Assembly: GCF_001050195.2 (NCBI RefSeq)
Contig: NZ_DF967965.1
Location: 276,844 to 340,843, forward strand
Length of the DNA: 64,000 bases
Source of the DNA: Anaerolinea thermolimosa
GTDB taxonomy: Bacteria > Chloroflexota > Anaerolineae > Anaerolineales > Anaerolineaceae
Direction of reading: 5' to 3'
Shown piece by piece: positions 57,377-64,000 of this stretch (within the stretch, counting starts at the first letter, position 1; each line of letters starts with the position of its first letter). The notes beneath the pieces are model-generated. The model worked only from the letters and a program-made list of their open reading frames with translations. It was not told the DNA's origin and did not search any database. The translations under genes were made by a program, and so were the position numbers.

Positions 57377-59070
57377 GAAGCCGCCTCCAAAACATGCTGA
57401 GGAAGGAGCAGTCGCACCGTAGCTCCCCGCCGCGGTTGACTGATGATTTGAAAATCGGCCCCGATTAATTCCGCCCGCTCACGCATCCCGCGTAATCCGT
57501 GCTGGGCAACGCTGGGCAGATCCTCAGGGTCAAAACCCTGCCCGTCATCGCTGATCTCAAAGATGAGCTGGTCGCACCATTCCCGCAGGCAAATGGATAC
57601 CCGGCTGGCATGGGCGTGCTTGCGCACGTTATTCAGGGCTTCCTGGGTGATGCGCACCAGCTGGGCCTGTACTTCGGGTAAAATGTTGATCGTTTCAGAG
57701 GGCATATCGACCTGTACAGAGAGGCCGGTGTTCTTTTCGAAGGACTCTGCAAGCATTCTGATCCAGGCCTGCATACCTCCATCCGGCTGGACGCGTAAAT
57801 TGTCAATGGCCTGGCGAATTTCCTGATAGGCTTCGGCAATCACCTGTTTACTTTCCTGAAGCAGGGTGTTCAGACGGTGAATATCGCCCTGTGCCAGCGC
57901 TGATTGCATCTGCGCGGAGTGCATCTTAAGGAAGGCCAGGGTTTGAGCCAGTCCATCATGGATTTCGCGCGCCAGGCGGTTGCGTTCCTGGACGATGATG
58001 AGATATTCCAGCGAACGAGTCAGACGTTCGTTTTCGAGAATCCAGGCGGTTTGCGCGGCGAGGGTGCGGAAGAACAGTTCCTGGCGCTGGAGGAGTGCGG
58101 GCTGACGGGTGAAAACGAGGATCACACCCAGGTTTTGTCCTTCGGGCAGGAGGAGCGGGAAAGCCCGCCAGGAAAGTGCGGTGCCCGGGATGGGCTGTGG
58201 GGTAGAAGAGGGCGAAAGCAATTCATTTTTAACCAGCTGATCGGCCAGCCCGGGGGTTATTTCTTCAGAGGTGCCAGAGAGGATGCGTAATTCAGAAAGG
58301 TGCGAATCGGGCAGGGGACGGAGCTGGAGGAGAATTGCCTCAAGATGAAGGGCGTTTCGGACGGAGTCAAAATGTTGGGTAAGGTTGGCTTCCAGATCAT
58401 GACGTGAGGAGGGAAGCGTGTGGAGGGTACGCAGGGTTTCGACTTCCTGATGGCGCAGGCGCACACTCTCAACCGCCATGGCCACTTCATCAAAGAGACT
58501 CTCCAGGAAGGAGCGCAGATGATCTGATAGGCTTCTTCCAACCGGTAGATACAGGTTGAAAATTCCCAGAGGATGCCCGGCGAAGATGAGAGGGAAACAG
58601 TATACCGAAAGGGCGATGCTGAATGGGCCCTGTTTGAGCGGGCATTCTTCACCGGTGAGCGCCTGAAGTTTATGGCACTGTTTGCAGCGGGACTGTACTT
58701 CGGCGGAGAGGAGATGATCTCCCCAAGATTCCAGCGCAGATGGAGGAATATGACCGAAAGTGAAAGCCGGCATGGGCTGTCCCCAGGTGTCGAAAGGCAC
58801 AAAAGACGCCCCGAGGCTTTCGGTCACACTCGAAACCACCGAAAGGGCGGCTTCGACGAGTGTTTTCTCGTCGGATGCTGAGGTGAGTTCCCGGTTCAGT
58901 TGTAACACTGCCGAGAGACGTTTTTCGGTTTCCTGAAGCCGCTGGTTTACCTCATCGAGGGTGGCGCGCCAGGTTTTTCTTTCACGCTGGAAGTGCCAGA
59001 GGCTTTGTGCGGCTATTCCTGCACCGAGGATTACCAGCACCCATGGGAGAACGGTCAAAAGATTGGGCAT
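57373..59070 (-). CDS. NarX/NreB-like histidine kinase with GAF domain and Cys cluster
   Basis: The 565-aa kinase has one N-terminal TM (about 5-25) and a coiled coil. A GAF-like domain (about 60-205) carries Cys 129, Cys 132 (CKQCH), His 133 and Cys 143 (EECPL). A second GAF-like region (about 215-345) leads to a HisKA_3/HATPase pair: RLAREIHDGLAQTLAFLK holds the phospho-His, and SDDGQGFDPEDLP is in the ATP site. The Cys cluster suggests redox or iron-sulfur sensing as in NreB/NarX families. A TAAAAT box 6 nt before the ATG fits a leaderless message. Confidence 0.93.
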   Translation of the reverse strand: MPNLLTVLPWVLVILGAGIAAQSLWHFQRERKTWRATLDEVNQRLQETEKRLSAVLQLNRELTSASDEKTLVEAALSVVSSVTESLGASFVPFDTWGQPMPAFTFGHIPPSALESWGDHLLSAEVQSRCKQCHKLQALTGEECPLKQGPFSIALSVYCFPLIFAGHPLGIFNLYLPVGRSLSDHLRSFLESLFDEVAMAVESVRLRHQEVETLRTLHTLPSSRHDLEANLTQHFDSVRNALHLEAILLQLRPLPDSHLSELRILSGTSEEITPGLADQLVKNELLSPSSTPQPIPGTALSWRAFPLLLPEGQNLGVILVFTRQPALLQRQELFFRTLAAQTAWILENERLTRSLEYLIIVQERNRLAREIHDGLAQTLAFLKMHSAQMQSALAQGDIHRLNTLLQESKQVIAEAYQEIRQAIDNLRVQPDGGMQAWIRMLAESFEKNTGLSVQVDMPSETINILPEVQAQLVRITQEALNNVRKHAHASRVSICLREWCDQLIFEISDDGQGFDPEDLPSVAQHGLRGMRERAELIGADFQIISQPRRGATVRLLLPQHVLEAAS

Positions 59071-59171
59071 AGGGTTATTTTATATCAGAAAGGGGAGATT
59101 GTTTCCAGTGTGGCAATCTCCCCTGTGAATGGGACAAGAGGCAAGGGGGAATTCCCCCCATTACGAAAGAG

Positions 59172-59600
59172 TTACTTAAGGGTCTTCACATACGCCAGGA
59201 TTTTCCAGATTTCATCCTCGGTGAGGATGCCCTTATAGGACGCCATTGAGGCACTGCGCCCGGCTGCAGCTCCACCTTCATTGACTACCCAGAACAGATA
59301 GGCTTCGGAGGCGTCTTTGGAGGCCTGCTGAAGATTGCCCGGATGTGGGTCGAGGGCGGCACCGGCAGGGCCATCGCCGAGACCAGCCGTGCCGTGGCAG
59401 GATTCGCAATTCTGGGTATAAAGGGCCTTTCCCTCGTCGATGGCGGCCTGATCGCCAGTGTAGGGGTTGGTCTTCCCGGCATATTCGGCGGGGGGGTCTT
59501 TACGGACGATGGTGGGCTTGCTCGAACCACCACCGCAGGCGGCAAGGAACAACCCGCTTAGCATTAAAACGGTCAGGGCGATCCAGAATGGTTTTTTCAT
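59172..59600 (-). CDS. small c-type cytochrome, lipoprotein
   Basis: The 142-aa precursor has a lipoprotein signal (lipobox LAA-C, Cys 22) and one cytochrome c domain with heme motif CESCH and a probable axial Met in SMASYKGILTEDE. It should shuttle electrons to the caa3 oxidase or NirS. AGGAGA precedes the ATG. The promoter region carries a TTCAC-type palindrome, and the divergent gene is an Rrf2 regulator, so redox or NO control is likely. Confidence 0.92.
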   Translation of the reverse strand: MKKPFWIALTVLMLSGLFLAACGGGSSKPTIVRKDPPAEYAGKTNPYTGDQAAIDEGKALYTQNCESCHGTAGLGDGPAGAALDPHPGNLQQASKDASEAYLFWVVNEGGAAAGRSASMASYKGILTEDEIWKILAYVKTLK

Positions 59601-59634
59601 CGTTTATTCTCCTGTGAAAACCGGATAACGTTTG

Positions 59635-59660
59635 GTGAATTTGTTCACAAGGTGATTATA
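59635..59660 (-). promoter_or_regulatory. promoter and palindrome upstream of the cytochrome c gene
   Basis: Minus strand TATAAT (59655-59660) with, just downstream, the palindrome GTGAA-TTTG-TTCAC (59635-59648). A site in this place would block the promoter when bound. TGTGAA half-sites also occur nearby (about 59613 and 59679). Confidence 0.55.
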
Positions 59661-59836
59661 ATCCTTTTAAAATTTTTGTGAAGGGGGAGTAGAAGCTTAC
59701 AAAAGGTTATCAATCTCGATAAAATTGGTTGATGATCTGATAGATGACTATTAAAATACAGAGTATTGTCACTAACGTGAACGATATCGATCGATTAAGA
59801 TGTATGACAATATCCTATATTTTTAGAGGTGGAACT

Positions 59837-60280
59837 ATGTTTCGAATCAGTCGAAGGCTGGATTATGGCTTGCAGTTGATGACCGCTCTGGCACAGAGCG
59901 ACCAGAATCATGCCCAGGCGACGGCATCCCTTGCTGATCGGCTGGGTATTCCTCTGCCGTTCCTGCATCAGATCGGTCGGTCGCTTATTCAAGGCGGGTT
60001 GATCAAAGCCACACCTGGGCCGCGTGGCGGTTTGCGGCTCAATCGACGGGCCGAAGATATCACGTTGTTGCAGATCGTGGAAACCCTGGAAGGCCCCGTG
60101 CGCATCACTCCAGAGCCGAACGGGAACGGCAACCACCACGGGGTGAATACCCAGGTCGTCTGGGAAAGTTTGCAGAATAAGGTGATGGCTCACCTTTCAT
60201 CCATCCGGCTGAGCGAAATTGCATCCGGAATGGAATCAACGCCTGAAAAGGTATTTACTACCTTTGCATCTTCCAATTAA
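59837..60280 (+). CDS. Rrf2 family transcriptional regulator lacking cysteines
   Basis: The 147-aa protein has the Rrf2 winged helix (MFRISRRLDYGLQLMTALAQ; TASLADRLGIPLPFLHQIGRSLIQGGL in pieces; PGPRGGLRLNR, the wing) and a C-terminal helix. Family members such as IscR and NsrR use three Cys for a cluster, but here no Cys exists and the loop reads NGNGNHHGV. So it uses another signal or none. ATG 59837 has AGAGGTGG upstream; in-frame codons before it lie in the promoter. Divergent from the cytochrome c gene. Confidence 0.9.
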   Translation: MFRISRRLDYGLQLMTALAQSDQNHAQATASLADRLGIPLPFLHQIGRSLIQGGLIKATPGPRGGLRLNRRAEDITLLQIVETLEGPVRITPEPNGNGNHHGVNTQVVWESLQNKVMAHLSSIRLSEIASGMESTPEKVFTTFASSN

Positions 60281-60301
60281 CTGACAGGCTGTACTTCCAG
60301 C

Positions 60302-60342
60302 AAAGCAGCAGGCGGTCCCCAGGCGGGACTGCCTGCTGCTTT
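60302..60342 (+). terminator. intrinsic terminator of the Rrf2 gene
   Basis: AAAGCAGCAGGC (60302-60313) pairs with 60331-60342, with further internal pairing GTCCC/GGGAC. It is followed by TTTATTT-like sequence. Confidence 0.85.
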
Positions 60343-60427
60343 ATTTCGCTTAATTTGTGTCATAATAGATTCTGCCGGGATGGGTGGCCTCATAAGATGA
60401 GGAAAGCCGGTGAATGGGAGGAGATGG

Positions 60428-60712
60428 ATGGCTGGAACTTTTTGGGTGAGGAAAATATCCGAGGGGAAACCGCTGACGGTGAACGGGTGGACACTGGTAC
60501 CGCTCTCTCAGGCGCTGGTTATTCAGCTCCCGGGCTGGCGGGGTGGCCTGGTGTGGAATCGGCCGCTGGGTGTGTGGGTAAGCCGGGACGAAGGGCAAGA
60601 ACATTTTTTACCTGTGCGTGATACCACACGTACGGCGATCCTGGCCATGCTGGCAGGAGCAATTTCTTTTCTGCTGGTTATGAGCTTATTCCGCCGCAGG
60701 GGGTGGTGCTAA
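60428..60712 (+). CDS. small membrane protein of unknown function next to gerW-like gene
   Basis: The 94-aa protein has a soluble beta-rich N-part (about 1-65, with RGGLVWNRPLGVWVSRD) and one TM helix (about 70-90) with a basic end. No domain is recognised. ATG 60428 has GGAGGAG directly upstream, and an in-frame Met 6 codons earlier lacks one. It lies 28 bp before the GerW-like gene on the same strand, so a shared role at the membrane is likely. Confidence 0.6.
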   Translation: MAGTFWVRKISEGKPLTVNGWTLVPLSQALVIQLPGWRGGLVWNRPLGVWVSRDEGQEHFLPVRDTTRTAILAMLAGAISFLLVMSLFRRRGWC

Positions 60713-60740
60713 GAATTCCGGGTAGCGAGGAGGTGGAAAG

Positions 60741-61163
60741 ATGACGGAGGAATCAGAAGTGAAACAGGCAGGGGCAGTGGCCACAGGAAAGGCGCTGGAT
60801 GTGGCTGAAGGAACGCTGTACCAGTTTTTGAAGACAGCCGAAGCCAGCGCAGTATACGGCGAACCTGTACGTGAGGGTGATGTGCTCCTGTTGCCCACGG
60901 CAGAGGTGGTGACATTCCTGGGTTTTGGGGTTGGAGAAGGGGGCGGTAGTGGCCCTGAAGGCACCGGCGGAGGTTCGGGAGAAGGAGGCGGGGGCGGAGG
61001 CAAGACCTACGCCCGGCCGGTCTCGGTGGTGGTGGTCAGCCCGCAGGGGGTAGAGGTGAAGCATATTCTCGACGTCACCAAAGTGGTGCTGGCCGCGTTG
61101 ACCACCTGGGGGTTCATCGTTGGGATGGCCCTGCGGATGTCGCGCCGCCCGTCCAGGCATTAA
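60741..61163 (+). CDS. GerW/YtfJ family protein
   Basis: The 140-aa protein has the GerW core: AVYGEPVREGDVLLLPTAEV, FLGFGVGEGGGSG, a long Gly/Glu-rich segment (about 68-92), then ARPVSVVVVSPQGVEV and a C-terminal TM-like helix (about 110-130). GerW is a spore germination protein in Firmicutes, but homologues occur in non-sporulating bacteria with unknown role. RBS AGGTGGAAAG. Follows a small membrane protein gene, and a terminator for the convergent bcp gene lies just after. Confidence 0.85.
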   Translation: MTEESEVKQAGAVATGKALDVAEGTLYQFLKTAEASAVYGEPVREGDVLLLPTAEVVTFLGFGVGEGGGSGPEGTGGGSGEGGGGGGKTYARPVSVVVVSPQGVEVKHILDVTKVVLAALTTWGFIVGMALRMSRRPSRH

Positions 61164-61164
61164 A

Positions 61165-61196
61165 AAAACCACCCCCCGCCGATAAAGGCGGGGGGT
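61165..61196 (-). terminator. intrinsic terminator of the moeA-bcp unit
   Basis: ACCCCCCGCC (61171-61180) pairs with 61187-61196 around GATAAA. On the minus strand it is followed by GGTTTTTTT, 18 bp after the bcp stop. Confidence 0.88.
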
Positions 61197-61214
61197 AGAA
61201 AAACTTGAGAAGTT

Positions 61215-61688
61215 TCAGGCATTTTGCCAGGCGTCGAGGGCTTCGAGCACTTCCTGGCTGTGCCCTTCTGGTTTGACTCCTTCCCAAACCTTTACAATGA
61301 TTCCCTGGGGGTCGATCAGGAATGTGGTGCGGAAGACTCCATCATACTCTCGCCCCATGGCCTTCTTTTTTCCCCATACGCCGTAAAGCTCGCAAACGCG
61401 ATGGTCTTCATCGGCAAGAAGGGTGAAGGGGAGGTGGTATTTTTCTTTAAACTTCGCGTGTGAACGGCTGCTGTCGGGGCTGACCCCCAGGATCACCACA
61501 CCGCGTTGTTGATAGACATGGTAATCGTCGCGAAAACTGCACGCTTCGGTAGTACAACCGGGGGTGTCGTCTTTGGGGTAAAAATACAGCACAACCGGGC
61601 TTCCGCGGAAGTCTGAAAGATTGCGCTCAATGCCGTTTTCATCGGCGAGTTGAAAATTGGGTGCGGGTTGATTGGCTGAAATGGGCAT
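61215..61688 (-). CDS. bcp: peroxiredoxin (thioredoxin-dependent thiol peroxidase)
   Basis: The 157-aa Bcp/PrxQ enzyme reduces hydrogen peroxide and alkyl peroxides with thioredoxin. Peroxidatic Cys 45 and resolving Cys 50 are in the PrxQ spacing (TPGCTTEACSFRD), with the conserved PKDDTPG before and the Arg in YDGVFRTTFLID. AAGGAG is 9 nt before ATG 61688; a longer in-frame form would overlap moeA and is rejected. It follows moeA by 19 bp, so both are probably on one transcript. Confidence 0.95.
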   Translation of the reverse strand: MPISANQPAPNFQLADENGIERNLSDFRGSPVVLYFYPKDDTPGCTTEACSFRDDYHVYQQRGVVILGVSPDSSRSHAKFKEKYHLPFTLLADEDHRVCELYGVWGKKKAMGREYDGVFRTTFLIDPQGIIVKVWEGVKPEGHSQEVLEALDAWQNA

Positions 61689-61707
61689 GGCAAATATCTC
61701 CTTCTGT

Positions 61708-63669
61708 TTATAATTTTGCCACAATTTGTCCCATTTTAGAAGGGTCATACCCATCCAGTCCCTGTACAAGTTTCTGGAATGAGGAACTGTGCATCAGCTC
61801 TATGAGCGGTTGCAGCAATTCGGATTCGTAATGGCGGGTGGGGATGACCAGCTGGTAGGGCTCGGTGAAGAGGGGCAAAAAATCGAGGTCAAGGGCGCGG
61901 GCTGCTGCCAGAACCCCCAGCCCGCAATCGGCGCGGCCTGACGCTACGGCTGCGGCGACTGCCAGATGGGTATATTCTTCATGCTCATATCCGCGAATAG
62001 CCGTCGGATCGATGCCAAGGCGTGAGAGATGAAAGTCGAGGAGCACCCGCGTTCCGGCTCCACGCTGACGATTGACAAAGACCACATCCTCGCGCGTCAG
62101 ATCTTCCAGGCTGGATATTTTTTTGGGGTTTCCTCTGGCCACCAGCAGGCCCTGCAGGCGGTCGGCCCATTGCACCAGGGTAACCGGAATGTCTGGCAGG
62201 TATTGACGGATATACGGAAGGTTGTATTCACCACTCTGGGGATCGAGCAGATGCGAACCCGTCAGATGGGCTTCACCACGTCGCAGGGCTACCAACCCTC
62301 CCAGGCTGCCCACATTGGCTGAGACCAGGCGTCGGTTCTTCCGGGGTAATTCCTGGGCGAGCAGGTCGAGGCTCGGGTCGTGGGAGCCAATCGCCAGGAT
62401 AGTGCGCTCGATTTCACCGGCAGAGCGATAGAGGTTCACACGCACGCTGGAGCCAGCTTCCAGCCCCTGAATGCCACGGGGAATGATAGCCAGCCCGTCG
62501 GCGCGAACCAGCGAGGTGATCACCCCTGCTCCGCGCGAGAGCGGGGACGCCAGAAGGGTATCATCGACTTTTCCAACCACCACGCGCACAAAATCATCGT
62601 CACCGGGGGGAGAAGTGATCTTGCGGGTAAGGCAGGCTTCGATCTGTACTGGCTCGCGGGGAGCTCGTCCCAGCCAGGTATCGAGCAGAGGGCGGACGAA
62701 AATCTCGCCGGTGAGCGCAGCTGACACCGGGTATCCCGGCACCCCGATAATGGGGATATCTCCGCCGGTGCGGCGATGAATCATGCCCAGAATCACCGGG
62801 TGCCCGGGGCGCACGGCCACACCATGGACGAGTAACTCACCCAGCCGGGCCACCACACTGGCTGAGAAATCTTCTGCACCGGCGGAAGAACCGGCGTTGA
62901 GGAGGATGAGATCGCATTCCTCCGCGGCCTGCTGCACCCGCTGGCAGATTTGCTCCTGATCATCTGGAGTGATGGGATATCGAATAGCCGTGCCACCCCA
63001 TTCGTTCACCTGTGCTGAAAGAACCACGGAGTTGAATTCGATGATGTCACCAGGCTTAACTGGTTGCCCAATAGGCACCAGCTCGCTGCCGGTGGGTAAG
63101 ACCCCCACCCGTGGGCGCCGGGCAACCTGAAGCTGGACGTTCCCGCTGGCCGCCAGGGCGCCCAGGTCGATGGGGCGCAGGGTGTGCCCTGCGGGGAGAA
63201 CCAGCTCGGTGGCAACGATATCTTCACCCATCGGGCGGACGTGAGTCCATGGCGGGAGGGGTTCACGCAGGCGGATGGTATGAGGATGGCGCGGGTCGGA
63301 GGCTGGTTGACCGTGGGCGTCTAGCGGCTCAACCGCTTCAATGGGCACCACGGCGTTGGCCCACTCGGGCAGAGGATCACCCGTGTCGACATACCTGGCC
63401 TGTTCCCCGATTGACAGAGCCACAGGACGGGATGGTAGAGCCCCTGAAGTATGTTCAGCACGCAGGGCAAAACCATCCATCGCGGCGGCGTGGTAATGGG
63501 GTGAAGAGAGCCGTGCCCAGACGGGTTGTGCCAGTGTGCGCCCGGCGGCATGTTCATCGAGGGGAATCGATTCCACCCCCAGAACCCCCCAGAGGCCGGC
63601 TTTTTCCAGAGCCTGCTGGAATCGTTCCTTTGCCTGGGCGAGCGGAATATCGTGCAGGTAGACGGACAT
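61708..63669 (-). CDS. moeA: molybdopterin molybdotransferase MoeA with C-terminal substrate-binding-like domain
   Basis: The 653-aa protein has a complete MoeA (about 1-410): AMDGFALRAEH, MGEDIV, RRPRVGVLPTGSELV, LLNAGSSAGAEDF, GVAVRPGHPVILG and VPGYPVSAALTGEIFVRP in pieces. A PBP-like domain follows (about 430-653; VSANVGSLGGLVALRRGEAHLTGSHLLDP in pieces, NRQRGAGTRVLLDF). MoeA inserts molybdate into adenylylated molybdopterin. The fused domain may bind the oxyanion or a regulator ligand. Such fusions are known in archaea and some bacteria. A 610-bp-offset copy of part of the gene lies upstream (63701-64000). Confidence 0.92.
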   Translation of the reverse strand: MSVYLHDIPLAQAKERFQQALEKAGLWGVLGVESIPLDEHAAGRTLAQPVWARLSSPHYHAAAMDGFALRAEHTSGALPSRPVALSIGEQARYVDTGDPLPEWANAVVPIEAVEPLDAHGQPASDPRHPHTIRLREPLPPWTHVRPMGEDIVATELVLPAGHTLRPIDLGALAASGNVQLQVARRPRVGVLPTGSELVPIGQPVKPGDIIEFNSVVLSAQVNEWGGTAIRYPITPDDQEQICQRVQQAAEECDLILLNAGSSAGAEDFSASVVARLGELLVHGVAVRPGHPVILGMIHRRTGGDIPIIGVPGYPVSAALTGEIFVRPLLDTWLGRAPREPVQIEACLTRKITSPPGDDDFVRVVVGKVDDTLLASPLSRGAGVITSLVRADGLAIIPRGIQGLEAGSSVRVNLYRSAGEIERTILAIGSHDPSLDLLAQELPRKNRRLVSANVGSLGGLVALRRGEAHLTGSHLLDPQSGEYNLPYIRQYLPDIPVTLVQWADRLQGLLVARGNPKKISSLEDLTREDVVFVNRQRGAGTRVLLDFHLSRLGIDPTAIRGYEHEEYTHLAVAAAVASGRADCGLGVLAAARALDLDFLPLFTEPYQLVIPTRHYESELLQPLIELMHSSSFQKLVQGLDGYDPSKMGQIVAKL

Positions 63670-64000
63670 GGCTGGCTCCCAGCTTTATAAAATCTCAATA
63701 GGTGGGTAAGACCCCCACCCGTGGGCGCCGGGCAACCTGAAGCTGGACGTTCCCGCTGGCCGCCAGGGCGCCCAGGTCGATGGGGCGCAGGGTGTGCCCT
63801 GCGGGGAGAACCAGCTCGGTGGCAACGATATCTTCACCCATCGGGCGGACGTGAGTCCATGGCGGGAGGGGTTCACGCAGGCGGATGGTATGAGGATGGC
63901 GCGGGTCGGAGGCTGGTTGACCGTGGGCGTCTAGCGGCTCAACCGCTTCAATGGGCACCACGGCGTTGGCCCACTCGGGCAGAGGATCACCCGTGTCGAC
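63091..64000. repeat. direct repeat, offset 610 bp, at the right edge
   Basis: The 300 bp from 63091 to 63390 recur exactly at 63701-64000. The left junction at 63700/63701 shows no clear microhomology (preceding bases GCTGCC versus TCAATA). The right junction is outside the window. Confidence 0.92.
63695..64000 (-). pseudogene. moeA: second, truncated copy of an internal moeA segment, cut by window edge
   Basis: 63701-64000 equals 63091-63390 with no difference that I can see. On the minus strand it encodes MoeA residues ~94-193 and breaks off after RVGVLPT, adding Tyr and a stop at the junction. The rest of this copy lies beyond the right edge. It is either a tandem duplication with a 610-bp period or an assembly artefact; as it stands it cannot make MoeA. 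Confidence 0.85.

Noticed and set aside
57373-59070. CKQCH as a genuine heme c site in the histidine kinase.
   Set aside because: The domain is predicted to be cytoplasmic, where covalent heme c attachment does not take place; a metal or redox role is more likely.

Overview
The window looks like a chromosomal segment of a Chloroflexota bacterium, most likely class Anaerolineae. This is inferred from gene content, not from a marker gene. Many genes encode lipoproteins or membrane proteins with long Thr/Pro linkers. There is a ctaA-ctaB fusion, an A2-type caa3 oxidase operon, cytochrome cd1 nitrite reductase (nirS) and a MoeA-PBP fusion. Promoters are near-consensus (TTGACA-N16/17-TATAAT), and many genes have a -10 box only 6-9 nt before the ATG, the mark of leaderless mRNAs.

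Layout. 1-3404: an ADP-ribosylglycohydrolase with a translationally coupled lipoprotein, a URO-D-family protein and a small cytochrome c lipoprotein. 3443-9362: a LysM protein, a phasin-like/PhaR pair behind a promoter-operator, and a 1446-aa multi-GAF diguanylate cyclase. 9755-13687: a phosphonate-type ABC importer (phnD-phnC-phnE) with an enlarged PhnE. 13809-20704: YccF, a PQQ-type sugar dehydrogenase, an orphan ABC ATPase with a DUF402 gene, small membrane proteins and a DUF3048 lipoprotein. 20744-28709: guaB, a 3-methyladenine glycosylase, a lipoyl-like/NeuD acetyltransferase fusion, bactofilin, a CPBP-type membrane protein, a prolyl-tRNA-synthetase-like protein lacking motif 2, and a Ser/Thr kinase with a beta-propeller. 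28759-31979: YgiT-type zinc finger, deoC, lepB, and a TetR regulator with its hydrolase. 32175-32626: a tRNA-Arg gene followed by a 70-bp tandem repeat array whose copies show compensatory changes in a hairpin. 32760-34737: a cytochrome c gene remnant and a Trp T-box riboswitch driving an orphan trpB. 34801-42383: HAD phosphatase, YbjN and C39 peptidase/TPR genes, then a DUF4388-GTPase-hydrolase-V4R-beta-helix cassette. 42497-54941: nirS, interrupted by an exact 428-bp tandem duplication, a cytidylate-kinase-like gene, a GH128-like protein, and an eight-gene cytochrome oxidase operon. 55004-64000: a subtilase, a NarX/NarL-like two-component system, cytochrome c, an Rrf2 regulator, a GerW-like protein, a Bcp peroxiredoxin and moeA. 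A second partial moeA copy is cut by the right edge.

The second half reads as a respiratory island. The caa3 oxidase operon carries its own heme A synthesis and copper/SURF1 assembly factors. Nitrite reductase, two small cytochromes, a cysteine-bearing NarX-like kinase, an Rrf2 regulator and molybdopterin synthesis lie around it. The most interesting items are the tRNA-Arg repeat array, in which the first hairpin would compete with tRNA folding, the in-frame joining of a receiver-like domain to oxidase subunit II, the two exact tandem duplications, and the editing-only ProRS-like protein.
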